Assembly (NCBI RefSeq): GCF_001815865.1 | Contig: NZ_KV822191.1 | Span: forward strand, 1-13,088 | DNA: 13,088 bases | Direction of reading: 5' to 3' | Origin: Abiotrophia sp. HMSC24B09 | GTDB lineage: Bacteria > Bacillota > Bacilli > Lactobacillales > Aerococcaceae | Part shown: positions 7,295 to 13,081 of the stretch, piece after piece | Position numbering within the stretch: position 1 is the stretch's first letter | Layout of the letters: every line of letters begins with the position of its first letter | Notes under the pieces: generated by a model | The model's database searches: none | Told to the model about the DNA's origin: nothing | The model's input: the letters and a program-made list of their open reading frames with translations, nothing else | Position numbers and translations under genes: made by a program

Positions 7295-8061
7295 CAGACT
7301 TCAAATTCCCAATCTATATTTGCGAGGACAACCCCAAGCAGCGTCAGTGGCTAGCGGACCTGATTGAACGCTATGTCATGATTGAAGATTATCCCATGGA
7401 GTTGGCCTGCGTGACAGGTGACCCGGACAAGCTCCTGAATAGCTGGACGGATCGGCGAGGAAATGCCATCTTCTTCCTGGATATTGACCTGCAACATGAG
7501 CTAAGTGGTATGGATATTGCACGGCAGATCCGCCAATATGACGATGGTGCTAAGATTATTTTCGTTACGACCAAGGAAGACTACCTGCCCCTTTCCCTGC
7601 GTTATAAGGTGCAGGCTTTGGATTTCATCCCTAAGGATGACATGGACGACATGGCCCAACGCGTCAAGGAGTGCCTAGACACTATCAACAACTGGCGCAG
7701 TCTCAATGGCCAGGCCAAGCAAGTCTTTACTTTCAAGCAAGGTAAGAGCCAGATTAGCCTCAGTTACGACAAGATTCGCTTCTTCGCCACCCTACCCCAG
7801 GCCCATACCGTTGAAGTGGTCGGCGTCAATGTCCGCTATCAGTTCTACCATTCGATGAAAGAACTAGTCGATGAGTTGGCTGAACCCTTCATGGCTATTA
7901 GCCGGTCTGAAATTGTTAACCTGGACAAGGTGGTCAGCTACAATCCCGTCTTGCACACCCTAACCGTGGAAGGTGGCTATTCCCTAGCTATCGCCCAACG
8001 CCAGTACGGCCGCGTCATCCGCGCCCTCAAGGTGCGGAATATCAAGCCCCAACTTCTCTAG
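7291..8061 (+). CDS. LytTR-family response regulator (AgrA/ComE-like)
   Basis: Predicted DNA-binding response regulator of 256 residues. The receiver domain (about 7-130) has acidic-pocket residues Glu12/Asp13, the phosphoacceptor Asp64 in FFLDIDL, Thr93 in FVTT and Lys115 in FIPKDD. A LytTR domain follows at about 143-250, with the typical RSEIVNLDKV and QRQYGRV segments. It overlaps the kinase gene by 4 bp and is its evident partner. LytTR proteins bind pairs of short direct repeats spaced about two helical turns apart, matching both the 5787-5942 array and the 1418-1449 pair. It therefore probably controls its own neighbourhood, including the peptide, hydrolases and LPXTG proteins. The target assignment is inference; the family call is firm. 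Confidence 0.94.
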   Translation: MTDFKFPIYICEDNPKQRQWLADLIERYVMIEDYPMELACVTGDPDKLLNSWTDRRGNAIFFLDIDLQHELSGMDIARQIRQYDDGAKIIFVTTKEDYLPLSLRYKVQALDFIPKDDMDDMAQRVKECLDTINNWRSLNGQAKQVFTFKQGKSQISLSYDKIRFFATLPQAHTVEVVGVNVRYQFYHSMKELVDELAEPFMAISRSEIVNLDKVVSYNPVLHTLTVEGGYSLAIAQRQYGRVIRALKVRNIKPQLL

Positions 8062-8072
8062 GCAATTAAAGC

Positions 8073-8108
8073 AAAAGCACTGCACCCGTTAAGGGGTGCA
8101 GTGCTTTT
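8073..8108 (+). terminator. Intrinsic terminator of the two-component operon
   Basis: A perfect 15-bp stem (8073-8087 with 8094-8108, AAAAGCACTGCACCC and its complement) with a 6-nt loop ends in CTTTTT. It lies 12 bp after the regulator stop codon. The A-rich 5' side would also allow termination in the other direction, which would suit the convergent sigma-like gene. Confidence 0.93.
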
Positions 8109-8127
8109 TGTGTGGGGCGGGATGGGG

Positions 8128-8150
8128 GCGAGCTAGCTACCTGGAAAAAG
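8128..8150. repeat. Collapsed copy of the palindromic repeat
   Basis: GCGAGCTAGCTACCTGGAAA (8128-8147) equals the outer flanks of the copy at 8244-8302 joined directly, with the palindrome core missing. The junction falls at CTAG, which occurs on both sides of the core in the intact copy. It reads as a degenerate third unit at the start of the 8128-8339 tandem group. Confidence 0.55.
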
Positions 8151-8161
8151 GCAAAAAATCC

Positions 8162-8221
8162 GGCAAAAGCTCCGAAAATGAAGCGAGCTAGTGGTCCACT
8201 TTGGAAAGTGGACCACTGGCT
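8162..8221. repeat. Palindromic intergenic repeat, copy 2
   Basis: Inverted repeat arms lie at 8186-8202 and 8205-8221, 17 bp each with one wobble position. They share AGCTAGTGGTCCACT with copy 1 but have a different tip (TTT/AAA instead of CG/CG). The left flank GGCAAAAGCTCCGAAAA is a degenerate form of the GGCAAATGCC plus CGAAAAG flank seen in the other copies. It is the first intact unit of a tandem pair with an 81-bp period. Confidence 0.8.
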
Positions 8222-8243
8222 TCCTGAGAAATGGCGGAATTCC

Positions 8244-8339
8244 GGCAAATGCCTCGAAAAAGCGCGAGCTAGTGGTCCACTCTAAAGAGTGGACCACTAG
8301 CTACCTCGGAAATGGCGGAAATCTGGGCAAATGCCCAGA
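8244..8339. repeat. Palindromic intergenic repeat, copy 3, with accessory palindromes
   Basis: The small palindrome GGCAAATGCC is at 8244-8253. The main palindrome at 8267-8302 is perfect over 17-bp arms with a 2-nt centre (tip CT/AG). A second small palindrome, TCTGGGCAAATGCCCAGA, is at 8322-8339. This is the best-preserved copy in the window and lies between the convergent regulator and sigma-like genes. Confidence 0.82.
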
Positions 8340-8352
8340 AAAGTTGCAGCCG

Positions 8353-8976
8353 CTACCCCTCCCCTTTCAACAAAGCCTTCAGATCCCATAACTTAGTGGC
8401 TAGGCGGGTGCGGCGGTCGTCGTAGGAGCTGAGGCTGATGCCGAGTTGGCGGGCTTTGGCGGTGTCGGTCAGGCGCGGATCTAACAAGAAAGTCAGAAAG
8501 TCTGCCTCTTTATCAGACAAGCGCAACCGAGCAGCTGCCAGGAAGGCGTCCGCCCCCTGACTAGACTCCTGGGCCCCGCCCTGCTGGGCTTGCCAGGCGC
8601 CCGTCTCCGACCGCTTCAAATCCTGAGCCAGCAAATCAGCTACCAACTCCGAATCGGTCTCAGCCCCACCACCATTTGCCAATAGACCTAAGGGCTCGCG
8701 ACTGCGCCGGCGGCTGGCGGCCTGGGCCAAATCCCAGAGATAGTAGCGCAGGGCCGGCTTGACATAACCAACGAAGCGGCTGCGACTCTGATCCTCTAGG
8801 GGCTGGCCCTTAAATTTCTGTGCCAGGTCCCAGAGCTTGAGGTAGAGTTCCTGATAGAAGTCCTCATAGTCGGGATGGCCACGGTAGTAACCTTGCGAAT
8901 GTAATACATAGTGTATGACCCCACCATACTGTTCGACGAGCGCTGTTTGATCCAGCGTCTGGTCTTGTGTCAGCAT
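8353..8976 (-). CDS. Sigma-70-family-like factor (ComX/SigH type)
   Basis: A 207-residue protein resembling alternative sigma factors of the SigH/ComX group found in Lactobacillales. Residues about 10-92 look like sigma region 2, with the acidic DYEDFYQELYLKLWDLA helix followed by RFVGYVKPALRYYLWDLAQ and a basic RRRSRE stretch. A low-complexity Gly/Gln/Ser segment (about 100-145) replaces a region 3. Residues about 150-200 resemble a region 4 helix-turn-helix (LSDKEADFL, then ARQLGISLSSYDDRRTRL). GAGGTG precedes the ATG. If it is a ComX-type factor it would redirect RNA polymerase to late competence genes. It lies convergent to the ComDE-like pair, but I see no array motif at its promoter. 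A diverged non-competence sigma factor is the main alternative. Confidence 0.65.
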   Translation of the reverse strand: MLTQDQTLDQTALVEQYGGVIHYVLHSQGYYRGHPDYEDFYQELYLKLWDLAQKFKGQPLEDQSRSRFVGYVKPALRYYLWDLAQAASRRRSREPLGLLANGGGAETDSELVADLLAQDLKRSETGAWQAQQGGAQESSQGADAFLAAARLRLSDKEADFLTFLLDPRLTDTAKARQLGISLSSYDDRRTRLATKLWDLKALLKGEG

Positions 8977-9150
8977 GGTTTCACCTCTTGGAGCGCCGCC
9001 AGTCTGCCCACACTCCCCTCCCTATTTCACCCTAAGGGATGAGGCCAAGCCTGGGCAAGACTGGTCAGGCGCCATATTATTTGTGCTTAATCAGTCACCT
9101 ATTGGGACGCGTCCTGTGTTAAACTAAGACTGACCCCACTAGTTCGACTG

Positions 9151-9192
9151 AACAACCGCTTGTTGACGCAGGCGGTTGTTTTGTTTTATTTT
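9151..9192 (+). terminator. Orphan intrinsic terminator on the plus strand
   Basis: A 9-bp stem (AACAACCGC at 9151-9159 with GCGGTTGTT at 9172-9180) is followed on the plus strand by TTGTTTTATTTTG. Both neighbouring genes are on the minus strand, so it ends no visible gene. It may end a small plus-strand RNA starting somewhere in 9060-9130 or be a relic. Confidence 0.6.
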
Positions 9193-9197
9193 GTCTG

Positions 9198-9224
9198 AAA
9201 AGTCCGTCGGCTTGGAGCGACGGA
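9198..9224 (-). terminator. Probable terminator of the DnaD-like gene
   Basis: Downstream of the stop at 9264, minus-strand reading gives TCCGTCG, a short loop, CGACGGA and then CTTTTC. The 7-bp GC-rich stem with a short T-tract fits a modest intrinsic terminator. Confidence 0.5.
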
Positions 9225-9263
9225 ACCTGATTTCCCCTCCTCATAGTGGATGCCGAGGGTGCG

Positions 9264-10535
9264 CTAGGCCTTGCTGGCCTGCTGGCAGATGGTGCTAATA
9301 TAGGCAAAGGGCTTCTTGGCCTGGCGACGATGAGCCTGCTCGATGGCTTCAATGACGGGCCAATAACCAATCTTATCCAGCCAGTTCCGAAATTGCAGGC
9401 TTTCCGCCCCAGTCATGGGACCAAAGTAGCGCTCGTAGAAGGGCCGTAGCTTGGCCATGTCGCGCTCCACCCGAACAAATTGATCCATGGTCTGCTGGCT
9501 GACGTCCGCCTGGGACTGGCCTGTCTGACTGGTCAGGGACTGGGCCCGGGCTAGGGTCTGGCTGAAGCTCTGGTCTGGTAGGTTGATGGCCTGGCCAAAG
9601 GGCTGGGTGCTGGTGGTGTTGGAGGAAGTGGTGTGCGGTTGACTGGAAGTTGGCGTGCTGGAGCTAGTGCCTAGCGCTGAGCTGTAAACTGATGTGCTGG
9701 AGCTAGCGCCTAGCGCTGAGCTGTAAACTGGCGTGCCGGAGGAAGTAGCTGGCTTTGTGCTGGAAACTGACGTGTCGGAGCTAGTGGCTAGTGCTTGGCT
9801 GAAAACTGCCACGCTCTCGCCCGACCCACTAGCCAATGATTTGACCTCCGAATCAGGGTCCAGCTTGGACGCTGAATTATGATTCTGATTCTGATTCTGT
9901 TTGTGATTATGACTCTGATTCTCTTTATGAATCTGATTATCTTTCTGATTAGGATCTTGATTATGGAGGTCACGGGTGCTTAGGCGGCTGGAAGCCACAC
10001 CAGTCTCCAGACTGTCACTAAGCAACTGGGTCCCCTGGCTCAAACTAGTCACCCCTTCCCCCTCACTGCCTAACTCCTGGCGGCGCTTAAGTTCGGTGGC
10101 TAGGACCTCCTGGGACAGCTGGTCAATCAGGCGGTGGCTGTGCTCATAATAGCTGGCTAGGTGCTGGAAGACCTTGACGAGGAGTTGGCTATCGCGGACA
10201 TCTTCGGCCTGGTTGCGTAGCAGGCGCTCGACCGGCTGGCCGCCTTTGACTAGGCTATAGGTGAGAAAGTCCAGAATGGCCACTTCCTGGGTCTGGTCGG
10301 AATAGGCGATGACCTGATAATCGTCTTGAAAGCGAGCCAGGAGTTGTCCCACCTGAGCATCGTCCAAACTCATATCGAAGGCAATGACCCGCTTGGGCAG
10401 GGAATAGATGCCCAACTGTGTCGAACGCGGACAGGTCATGAGATATAAGGCAAAGAGCTTGTCCTGGGAGGAATAGCGTTCCATAACGTCTACTTGATTC
10501 CAGAAGCGGGTATCGACGACGCGTTTGAGGCTCAT
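9264..10535 (-). CDS. DnaD-like replication protein with long repetitive linker
   Basis: A 423-residue protein. The N-terminal part (about 1-125) resembles the winged-helix domain of phage and chromosomal replisome-organiser/DnaD proteins: DTRFWNQVDVMERYSSQDKLF followed by a LGIYSLPKRVIAFDM segment. The C-terminal 353-423 fits a DnaD/DnaB2-type domain (LRPFYERYFG, WLDKIGYWPVIEAIEQA, KPFAYISTICQQ), which in relatives contacts DNA and the helicase loader. Between them lies an unusually long linker of about 180 residues. It has an Asn/Gln/His-rich tract encoded by imperfect hexamers (9876-9966) and Ser/Thr/Ala repeats from a 39-bp tandem repeat (9655-9810). The start overlaps the preceding gene by 4 bp (ATGA). 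It may belong to a phage-like or integrated replication module. The fold call is by motif only. Confidence 0.7.
   Translation of the reverse strand: MSLKRVVDTRFWNQVDVMERYSSQDKLFALYLMTCPRSTQLGIYSLPKRVIAFDMSLDDAQVGQLLARFQDDYQVIAYSDQTQEVAILDFLTYSLVKGGQPVERLLRNQAEDVRDSQLLVKVFQHLASYYEHSHRLIDQLSQEVLATELKRRQELGSEGEGVTSLSQGTQLLSDSLETGVASSRLSTRDLHNQDPNQKDNQIHKENQSHNHKQNQNQNHNSASKLDPDSEVKSLASGSGESVAVFSQALATSSDTSVSSTKPATSSGTPVYSSALGASSSTSVYSSALGTSSSTPTSSQPHTTSSNTTSTQPFGQAINLPDQSFSQTLARAQSLTSQTGQSQADVSQQTMDQFVRVERDMAKLRPFYERYFGPMTGAESLQFRNWLDKIGYWPVIEAIEQAHRRQAKKPFAYISTICQQASKA
9655..9810. repeat. 39-bp tandem repeat inside the DnaD-like gene
   Basis: Units start at about 9655, 9694, 9733 and 9772 (GTGCTG, GTGCTG, GTGCCG, GTGTCG), each 39 bp. 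The first two are nearly identical and the last two diverged. Because 39 is divisible by three the frame is kept, giving 13-residue protein repeats such as TPVYSSALGASSS. Copy number probably varies between strains. Confidence 0.8.
9876..9966. repeat. Hexamer-rich low-complexity tract in the DnaD-like gene
   Basis: Imperfect repeats of GATTCT/GATTAT run through this segment and encode an Asn/Gln/His/Lys-rich stretch on the minus strand. It is strikingly AT-rich within a GC-rich gene. Confidence 0.7.
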
Positions 10536-10948
10536 AGGTCCTGCCCCTCTCTCTCATTGCAGGCTTGAATGGCCTGACGTAGGGCACTGGTGGGTTGCCA
10601 TTTGGCCCAGAAATCCAGGGCGGCTTGCTTGTCGCCTTGGCGAATCATGTCGAAGCGACTGACCTCGAACTGGAGTTTGAAGTCGCGTTGGGCCTGGTGG
10701 AAGAGTCGGTAGCGCAGCCCCTCATTGAGATAGGCTGGGGCTTGAGGTCCGCCCAACCAGTCCCTCAGGCACTGACGGCGTATAGAGGCCAGGCCTTCGG
10801 CGACGGCCGGTAGGATGACCGGTTCTGGCCGACTCTCTAGGGCGGGACGGTCGCTGGCCAATTTCATGAGGGCCGCTAGGACCGTTTGGACATCTTGTGG
10901 TGACAGAGAATTTGCTTTTTTTGTGTTTTTGTTAACATTCGTTGCCAT
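10532..10948 (-). CDS. Unrecognised cytoplasmic protein upstream of the DnaD-like gene
   Basis: A 138-residue protein from the ATG at 10948, chosen because AGGGGG lies about 8 nt upstream. An in-frame TTG at 10972 would add eight residues and place the ribosome site inside the gene. The start is Asn/Lys-rich (ATNVNKNTKKAN), and the rest looks helical, with no signal peptide, membrane segment or cysteine cluster apart from scattered Cys. Its 3' end overlaps the DnaD-like start by 4 bp, so the two are translationally coupled. It is preceded by a small HTH gene. I recognise no family. The coupling suggests a partner in replication, such as a helicase-loader-like helper, but this is speculation. 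Confidence 0.7.
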   Translation of the reverse strand: MATNVNKNTKKANSLSPQDVQTVLAALMKLASDRPALESRPEPVILPAVAEGLASIRRQCLRDWLGGPQAPAYLNEGLRYRLFHQAQRDFKLQFEVSRFDMIRQGDKQAALDFWAKWQPTSALRQAIQACNEREGQDL

Positions 10949-10982
10949 ATGAATTCCCCCTATAGGTGACAACTGTGCTTGC

Positions 10983-11040
10983 TATCGAGCGCCAGCCGCT
11001 TGGCTAGTTGAGGACGTGGCCACCGGGTCACGGCTCGATA
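10983..11040. other. Structured intergenic element, possible three-way junction
   Basis: An 8-bp outer inverted repeat (TATCGAGC at 10983-10990 and GCTCGATA at 11033-11040) encloses two smaller hairpins: AGCC-GCTT-GGCT at 10994-11005, and GTGGCC-ACCG-GGTCAC at 11016-11031. The fold closes better as plus-strand RNA, where the one mismatch becomes a G-U pair, although neighbouring genes are on the minus strand. It lacks a T-tract, so it is not an ordinary terminator. It could be a protein-binding site, a replication-linked site or chance. Confidence 0.4.
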
Positions 11041-11060
11041 TCTTCTCTGAAATGATGGAA

Positions 11061-11345
11061 TCAGCCTTGACTGCTGTCTTCTGCCGCTTCAGGATGCTCG
11101 CGCAACCATAGTTGGTGGTAGAAGATACGAACGAAGGCGTCATTATCCAGATTGAGACCCAGGGCCAAACGCAAGGCCACTCGTCGCCGCGGCTTATAGT
11201 GGCCGCAGATAATGCGGTTTAAGAGGGAGCGGTCAATCCCATAGCGTTGGGCCCGTTCCTTCTGGCTACCGTAATCTGCCTCAATCAGTTGAATCAAGAA
11301 GCCAGCATCATAATCCTCATCGCTGTTAGCGCGATAGTCTGCCAT
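11061..11345 (-). CDS. Small helix-turn-helix protein (XRE-like)
   Basis: A 94-residue protein. Residues about 27-70 read as a Cro/C1-type helix-turn-helix (SQKERAQRYGIDRSLLNRII, then RRRVALRLALGLN), followed by a helical aromatic-rich tail and an acidic end. GGAGG lies 7 nt before the ATG, and a good promoter is at 11399-11427. A palindrome just downstream of the predicted transcription start (11373-11388) could be an autoregulatory operator. The gene leads into the unrecognised gene and the DnaD-like gene on the same strand, resembling a phage-type early regulator plus replication layout. Whether the three form one transcript is uncertain given the 112-bp structured gap. Confidence 0.75.
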   Translation of the reverse strand: MADYRANSDEDYDAGFLIQLIEADYGSQKERAQRYGIDRSLLNRIICGHYKPRRRVALRLALGLNLDNDAFVRIFYHQLWLREHPEAAEDSSQG

Positions 11346-11372
11346 TGTAATCCCTCCTTTCTGACTTGTATT

Positions 11373-11388
11373 ACCTTTAAGAAAAGGT
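11373..11388. promoter_or_regulatory. Palindrome in the leader of the HTH gene, possible operator
   Basis: ACCTTT-AAGA-AAAGGT is a perfect 6-bp inverted repeat. It lies a few bp downstream of the predicted transcription start and about 27 bp before the start codon, a position suited to a repressor site. Binding by the HTH protein itself is a guess. Confidence 0.35.
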
Positions 11389-11398
11389 TTACAACTAC

Positions 11399-11427
11399 AT
11401 CATATTCCCATCTTCACGAATTTTCAA
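11399..11427 (-). promoter_or_regulatory. Sigma-A-type promoter of the HTH gene
   Basis: On the minus strand TTGAAA (11422-11427) and TATGAT (11399-11404) are separated by 17 bp, five of six matches to each consensus. Transcription would start near 11392, about 47 nt upstream of the ATG at 11345. Confidence 0.65.
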
Positions 11428-11526
11428 GATGATTTTAATTATTTCCGGTAAAATCACACAACTTGTTAACTTTTGTTAACTAGCTTTGGCTTGGGACCGG
11501 TACTAAGCGGCATAATTTATGGGTAC

Positions 11527-11556
11527 AAAAAAAGACAGGAAGCTAAACTTCCCGCC
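11527..11556 (-). terminator. Intrinsic terminator of the LysM/transglycosylase-like gene
   Basis: A 9-bp stem with two wobble pairs (11548-11556 with 11534-11542) and a 5-nt loop is followed on the minus strand by seven T residues (complement of 11527-11533). It lies 14 bp past the stop codon at 11570. Confidence 0.88.
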
Positions 11557-11569
11557 TCTCTTGTATTTC

Positions 11570-12604
11570 TTAGTACCAGCCGTTGGCTTCCCAGAAGACT
11601 TTGGCTGCTTCCCAAGAACCGTAACGGTTCTTAACGTATTCGTCAGCGACACGTTCTTGGTTCTCGATAGAGTAGTCACCGTTCAAGTACTCAGCAGTTA
11701 ATTGGTAACGGCCGATGTAACGACCTGATGGGTTGACTGCGTTGTAGTCACCACCGGATTCCTTCTGCGCAATCCATTCTTTGGCTGCGGATTGGATCCC
11801 TTGGTAGCCTGAGCTTGAGCTGTTGCTAGTAGTTTCTTCGGTCTTGCTTTCTTCAGCAGCTGGGGCAGCTTGCTCAGAAGATTCTTCGACTGCTGGTGCA
11901 GCTGGCGTCGCTGGCGCTTCTTCAACTGGCGCTGGTCTTTCAGCTACAGGAGCTGTAGATTCCGCAACAGGACTTGAGCTTTCTTCAACCGAAACTGGCG
12001 CGTTAACTTCGCTAGCAGCTTGGACTTGAGACTCAGAAGATTGGCTTGCTTGCTCTTGGGCGCTAGCAGGCTCAGCAACTGGTTGAGCTTGAGCTTGGGC
12101 TGCAGCTGCGGCTTGTGCTTCTTGGAAAGCAGCGGCAGAAGCCGTTGGCGCTTGATGAACTTGAGTGACTGGTGACAAGTCAACTGGTTGTTGGCTTGCT
12201 TCAGATAAAACTTCTTGTGGAACAGCTTCAGCGGCCACTTGTTGGTGGGTATCCGCTTGAACGGTTTCCACGTTCCCTTGACGGTCGTCTAAGGTCACGG
12301 TGTTAGCGCTTGGGTTATAGTAGATAACAGACCCTGCAATAATCAAGTCTGGGTTGGCAATGCCGTTGAGACCGACTAAAGATTCTGTTGGCACATCTAA
12401 GGCCTGAGAAATGGTCCATAAGGTGTCGCCCCACTGTACCACATAGTATTGTGAGTTGGTTACAGAGTTGCGGACATGTTCAACCGTCCGTTGAACCCAG
12501 CCGGTTACAGACGCATCAGAATAATCTACGGCTAAGGCAGTTGCTTGTTGCGCTGCGAAACCTAATACGGTTAAGGCAGTCACCACTTTAAGTGTCTTCT
12601 TCAT
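11570..12604 (-). CDS. Secreted LysM protein with transglycosylase-like C-terminal domain
   Basis: Predicted wall-active secreted protein of 344 residues. The ATG at 12604 is chosen because AAGGAG lies 9 nt upstream; an in-frame ATG at 12625 would include that site. The signal peptide is about 1-25 (MKKTLKVVTALTVLGFAAQQ, cleavage near ALA). One LysM repeat is at about 52-96 (VQWGDTLWTIS). A long Ala/Gln/Glu/Ser/Pro-rich linker follows. The C-terminal domain (about 266-344) resembles the lysozyme-fold or aggregation-promoting-factor-like domain of lactobacilli: AQKESGGDYNAVNPSGRYIGRYQL with candidate catalytic Glu282, ending in WEANGWY. The family is associated with peptidoglycan cleavage or binding. 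It is monocistronic, with its own terminator and a very long upstream region. A WalR-type box about 360 bp upstream fits control by the essential WalRK wall system, although the distance is large. Confidence 0.9.
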   Translation of the reverse strand: MKKTLKVVTALTVLGFAAQQATALAVDYSDASVTGWVQRTVEHVRNSVTNSQYYVVQWGDTLWTISQALDVPTESLVGLNGIANPDLIIAGSVIYYNPSANTVTLDDRQGNVETVQADTHQQVAAEAVPQEVLSEASQQPVDLSPVTQVHQAPTASAAAFQEAQAAAAAQAQAQPVAEPASAQEQASQSSESQVQAASEVNAPVSVEESSSPVAESTAPVAERPAPVEEAPATPAAPAVEESSEQAAPAAEESKTEETTSNSSSSGYQGIQSAAKEWIAQKESGGDYNAVNPSGRYIGRYQLTAEYLNGDYSIENQERVADEYVKNRYGSWEAAKVFWEANGWY

Positions 12605-12677
12605 ATAGATATCTCCTTTATACATCGCACACGCCCTCGGGCGCAGACGTTAAATTCTTTTAGTGGGTAGGCACTGG

Positions 12678-12801
12678 ACTTGCTGAAGCTAGGAGCAGCT
12701 ATGCTTGAGCTCCGGAAAGCTGGGCTTGCTAACCTAGACTTGCTTGAGCTAGGAGCAGCTTGACCTGCTAACCTAGGGAAAGCCGGACTTGCTAACCTAG
12801 C
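12678..12801. repeat. Imperfect 60-63 bp tandem repeat in the leader region
   Basis: ACTTGCTGAAGCTAGGAGCAG at about 12678 recurs as ACTTGCTTGAGCTAGGAGCAG at about 12738. The word TGCTAACCTAG appears three times, ending near 12737, 12776 and 12800. Short inverted AGCT/CTAG elements within the units suggest that the transcript could fold. Confidence 0.65.
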
Positions 12802-12965
12802 TAGGAAAAGCCGCCAAACTTGGCGCGGCCAGAGACCCTCCACCTCGTGTCACGTATCTATCATACCCTAATTTGGCGCCCCTGTGGGAAAAATGCCCCA
12901 GATGTTAATCAGCTTTAAAGGATCCCGCCCCAAGCTGACGCAAATTTGTTATCTAGGGCGGGGAT

Positions 12966-12982
12966 TGTAACCTGTCTGTAAC
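12966..12982. promoter_or_regulatory. WalR (YycF)-type box
   Basis: TGTAAC-CTGTC-TGTAAC is an exact match to the known WalR consensus of two TGTWAH hexamers separated by 5 bp. On the plus strand it points away from the hydrolase gene at 12604, about 360 bp away. It could instead serve a gene beyond the right edge. Confidence 0.55.
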
Positions 12983-13032
12983 TTTTTTGGGTATGGGGCT
13001 GGGGGCTTTTGGGTTGCTGCCTTGTTCCTAGG

Positions 13033-13081
13033 GAGCCAGTGGCCCACTCTGTAGAGTGGGCCACTGGCTCGCGGCTTTTCG
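13033..13081. repeat. Palindromic intergenic repeat, copy 4 (inverted orientation)
   Basis: Perfect 18-bp arms (13033-13050 and 13053-13070) with a 2-nt centre. Compared with copies 1-3 both arms change together: GGCCCAC/GTGGGCC replaces GGTCCAC/GTGGACC, and AGCCAG/CTGGCT replaces the wobble version. The flank, read on the minus strand, is CGAAAAGCCGCGAG, the same as beside the other copies, and it runs to the window edge. Confidence 0.82.

Larger units (their letters stand above)
12605..13032. promoter_or_regulatory. Long gene-free upstream region of the LysM/transglycosylase-like gene
   Basis: No convincing gene is present in these roughly 430 bp. On the minus strand a TATGAT -10-like hexamer at 12860-12865 would give a leader of about 250 nt. 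No good -35 partner is visible, so the start site is uncertain. The leader would contain a repetitive block (12678-12801), a hairpin CGCCAA/TTGGCG near 12813-12826 followed on the minus strand by CTTTT, and a small GC hairpin (CGCC-CTCG-GGCG) at about 12633-12644, close to the ribosome site. Confidence 0.4.

Noticed and set aside
8066..8391. Short open frames on both strands across the palindromic repeats
   Set aside because: They consist of palindrome and terminator sequence and show no protein-like features.
11463..11480. Two TTGTTAAC words 10 bp apart as a second WalR box
   Set aside because: The hexamers are separated by 4 bp rather than 5, and GTTAAC occurs elsewhere in the window, so the match is not convincing.
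12601..12843. 80-codon minus-strand open frame overlapping the hydrolase ribosome site
   Set aside because: GTG start without a convincing ribosome site, composition set by the tandem repeat, and the end overlaps the start of the real gene. More likely leader RNA.
12605..12960. Cyclic-di-AMP (ydaO-type) riboswitch, sometimes found upstream of wall hydrolases
   Set aside because: I could not find the conserved ydaO core elements in the minus-strand leader; only repeats and simple hairpins are visible.
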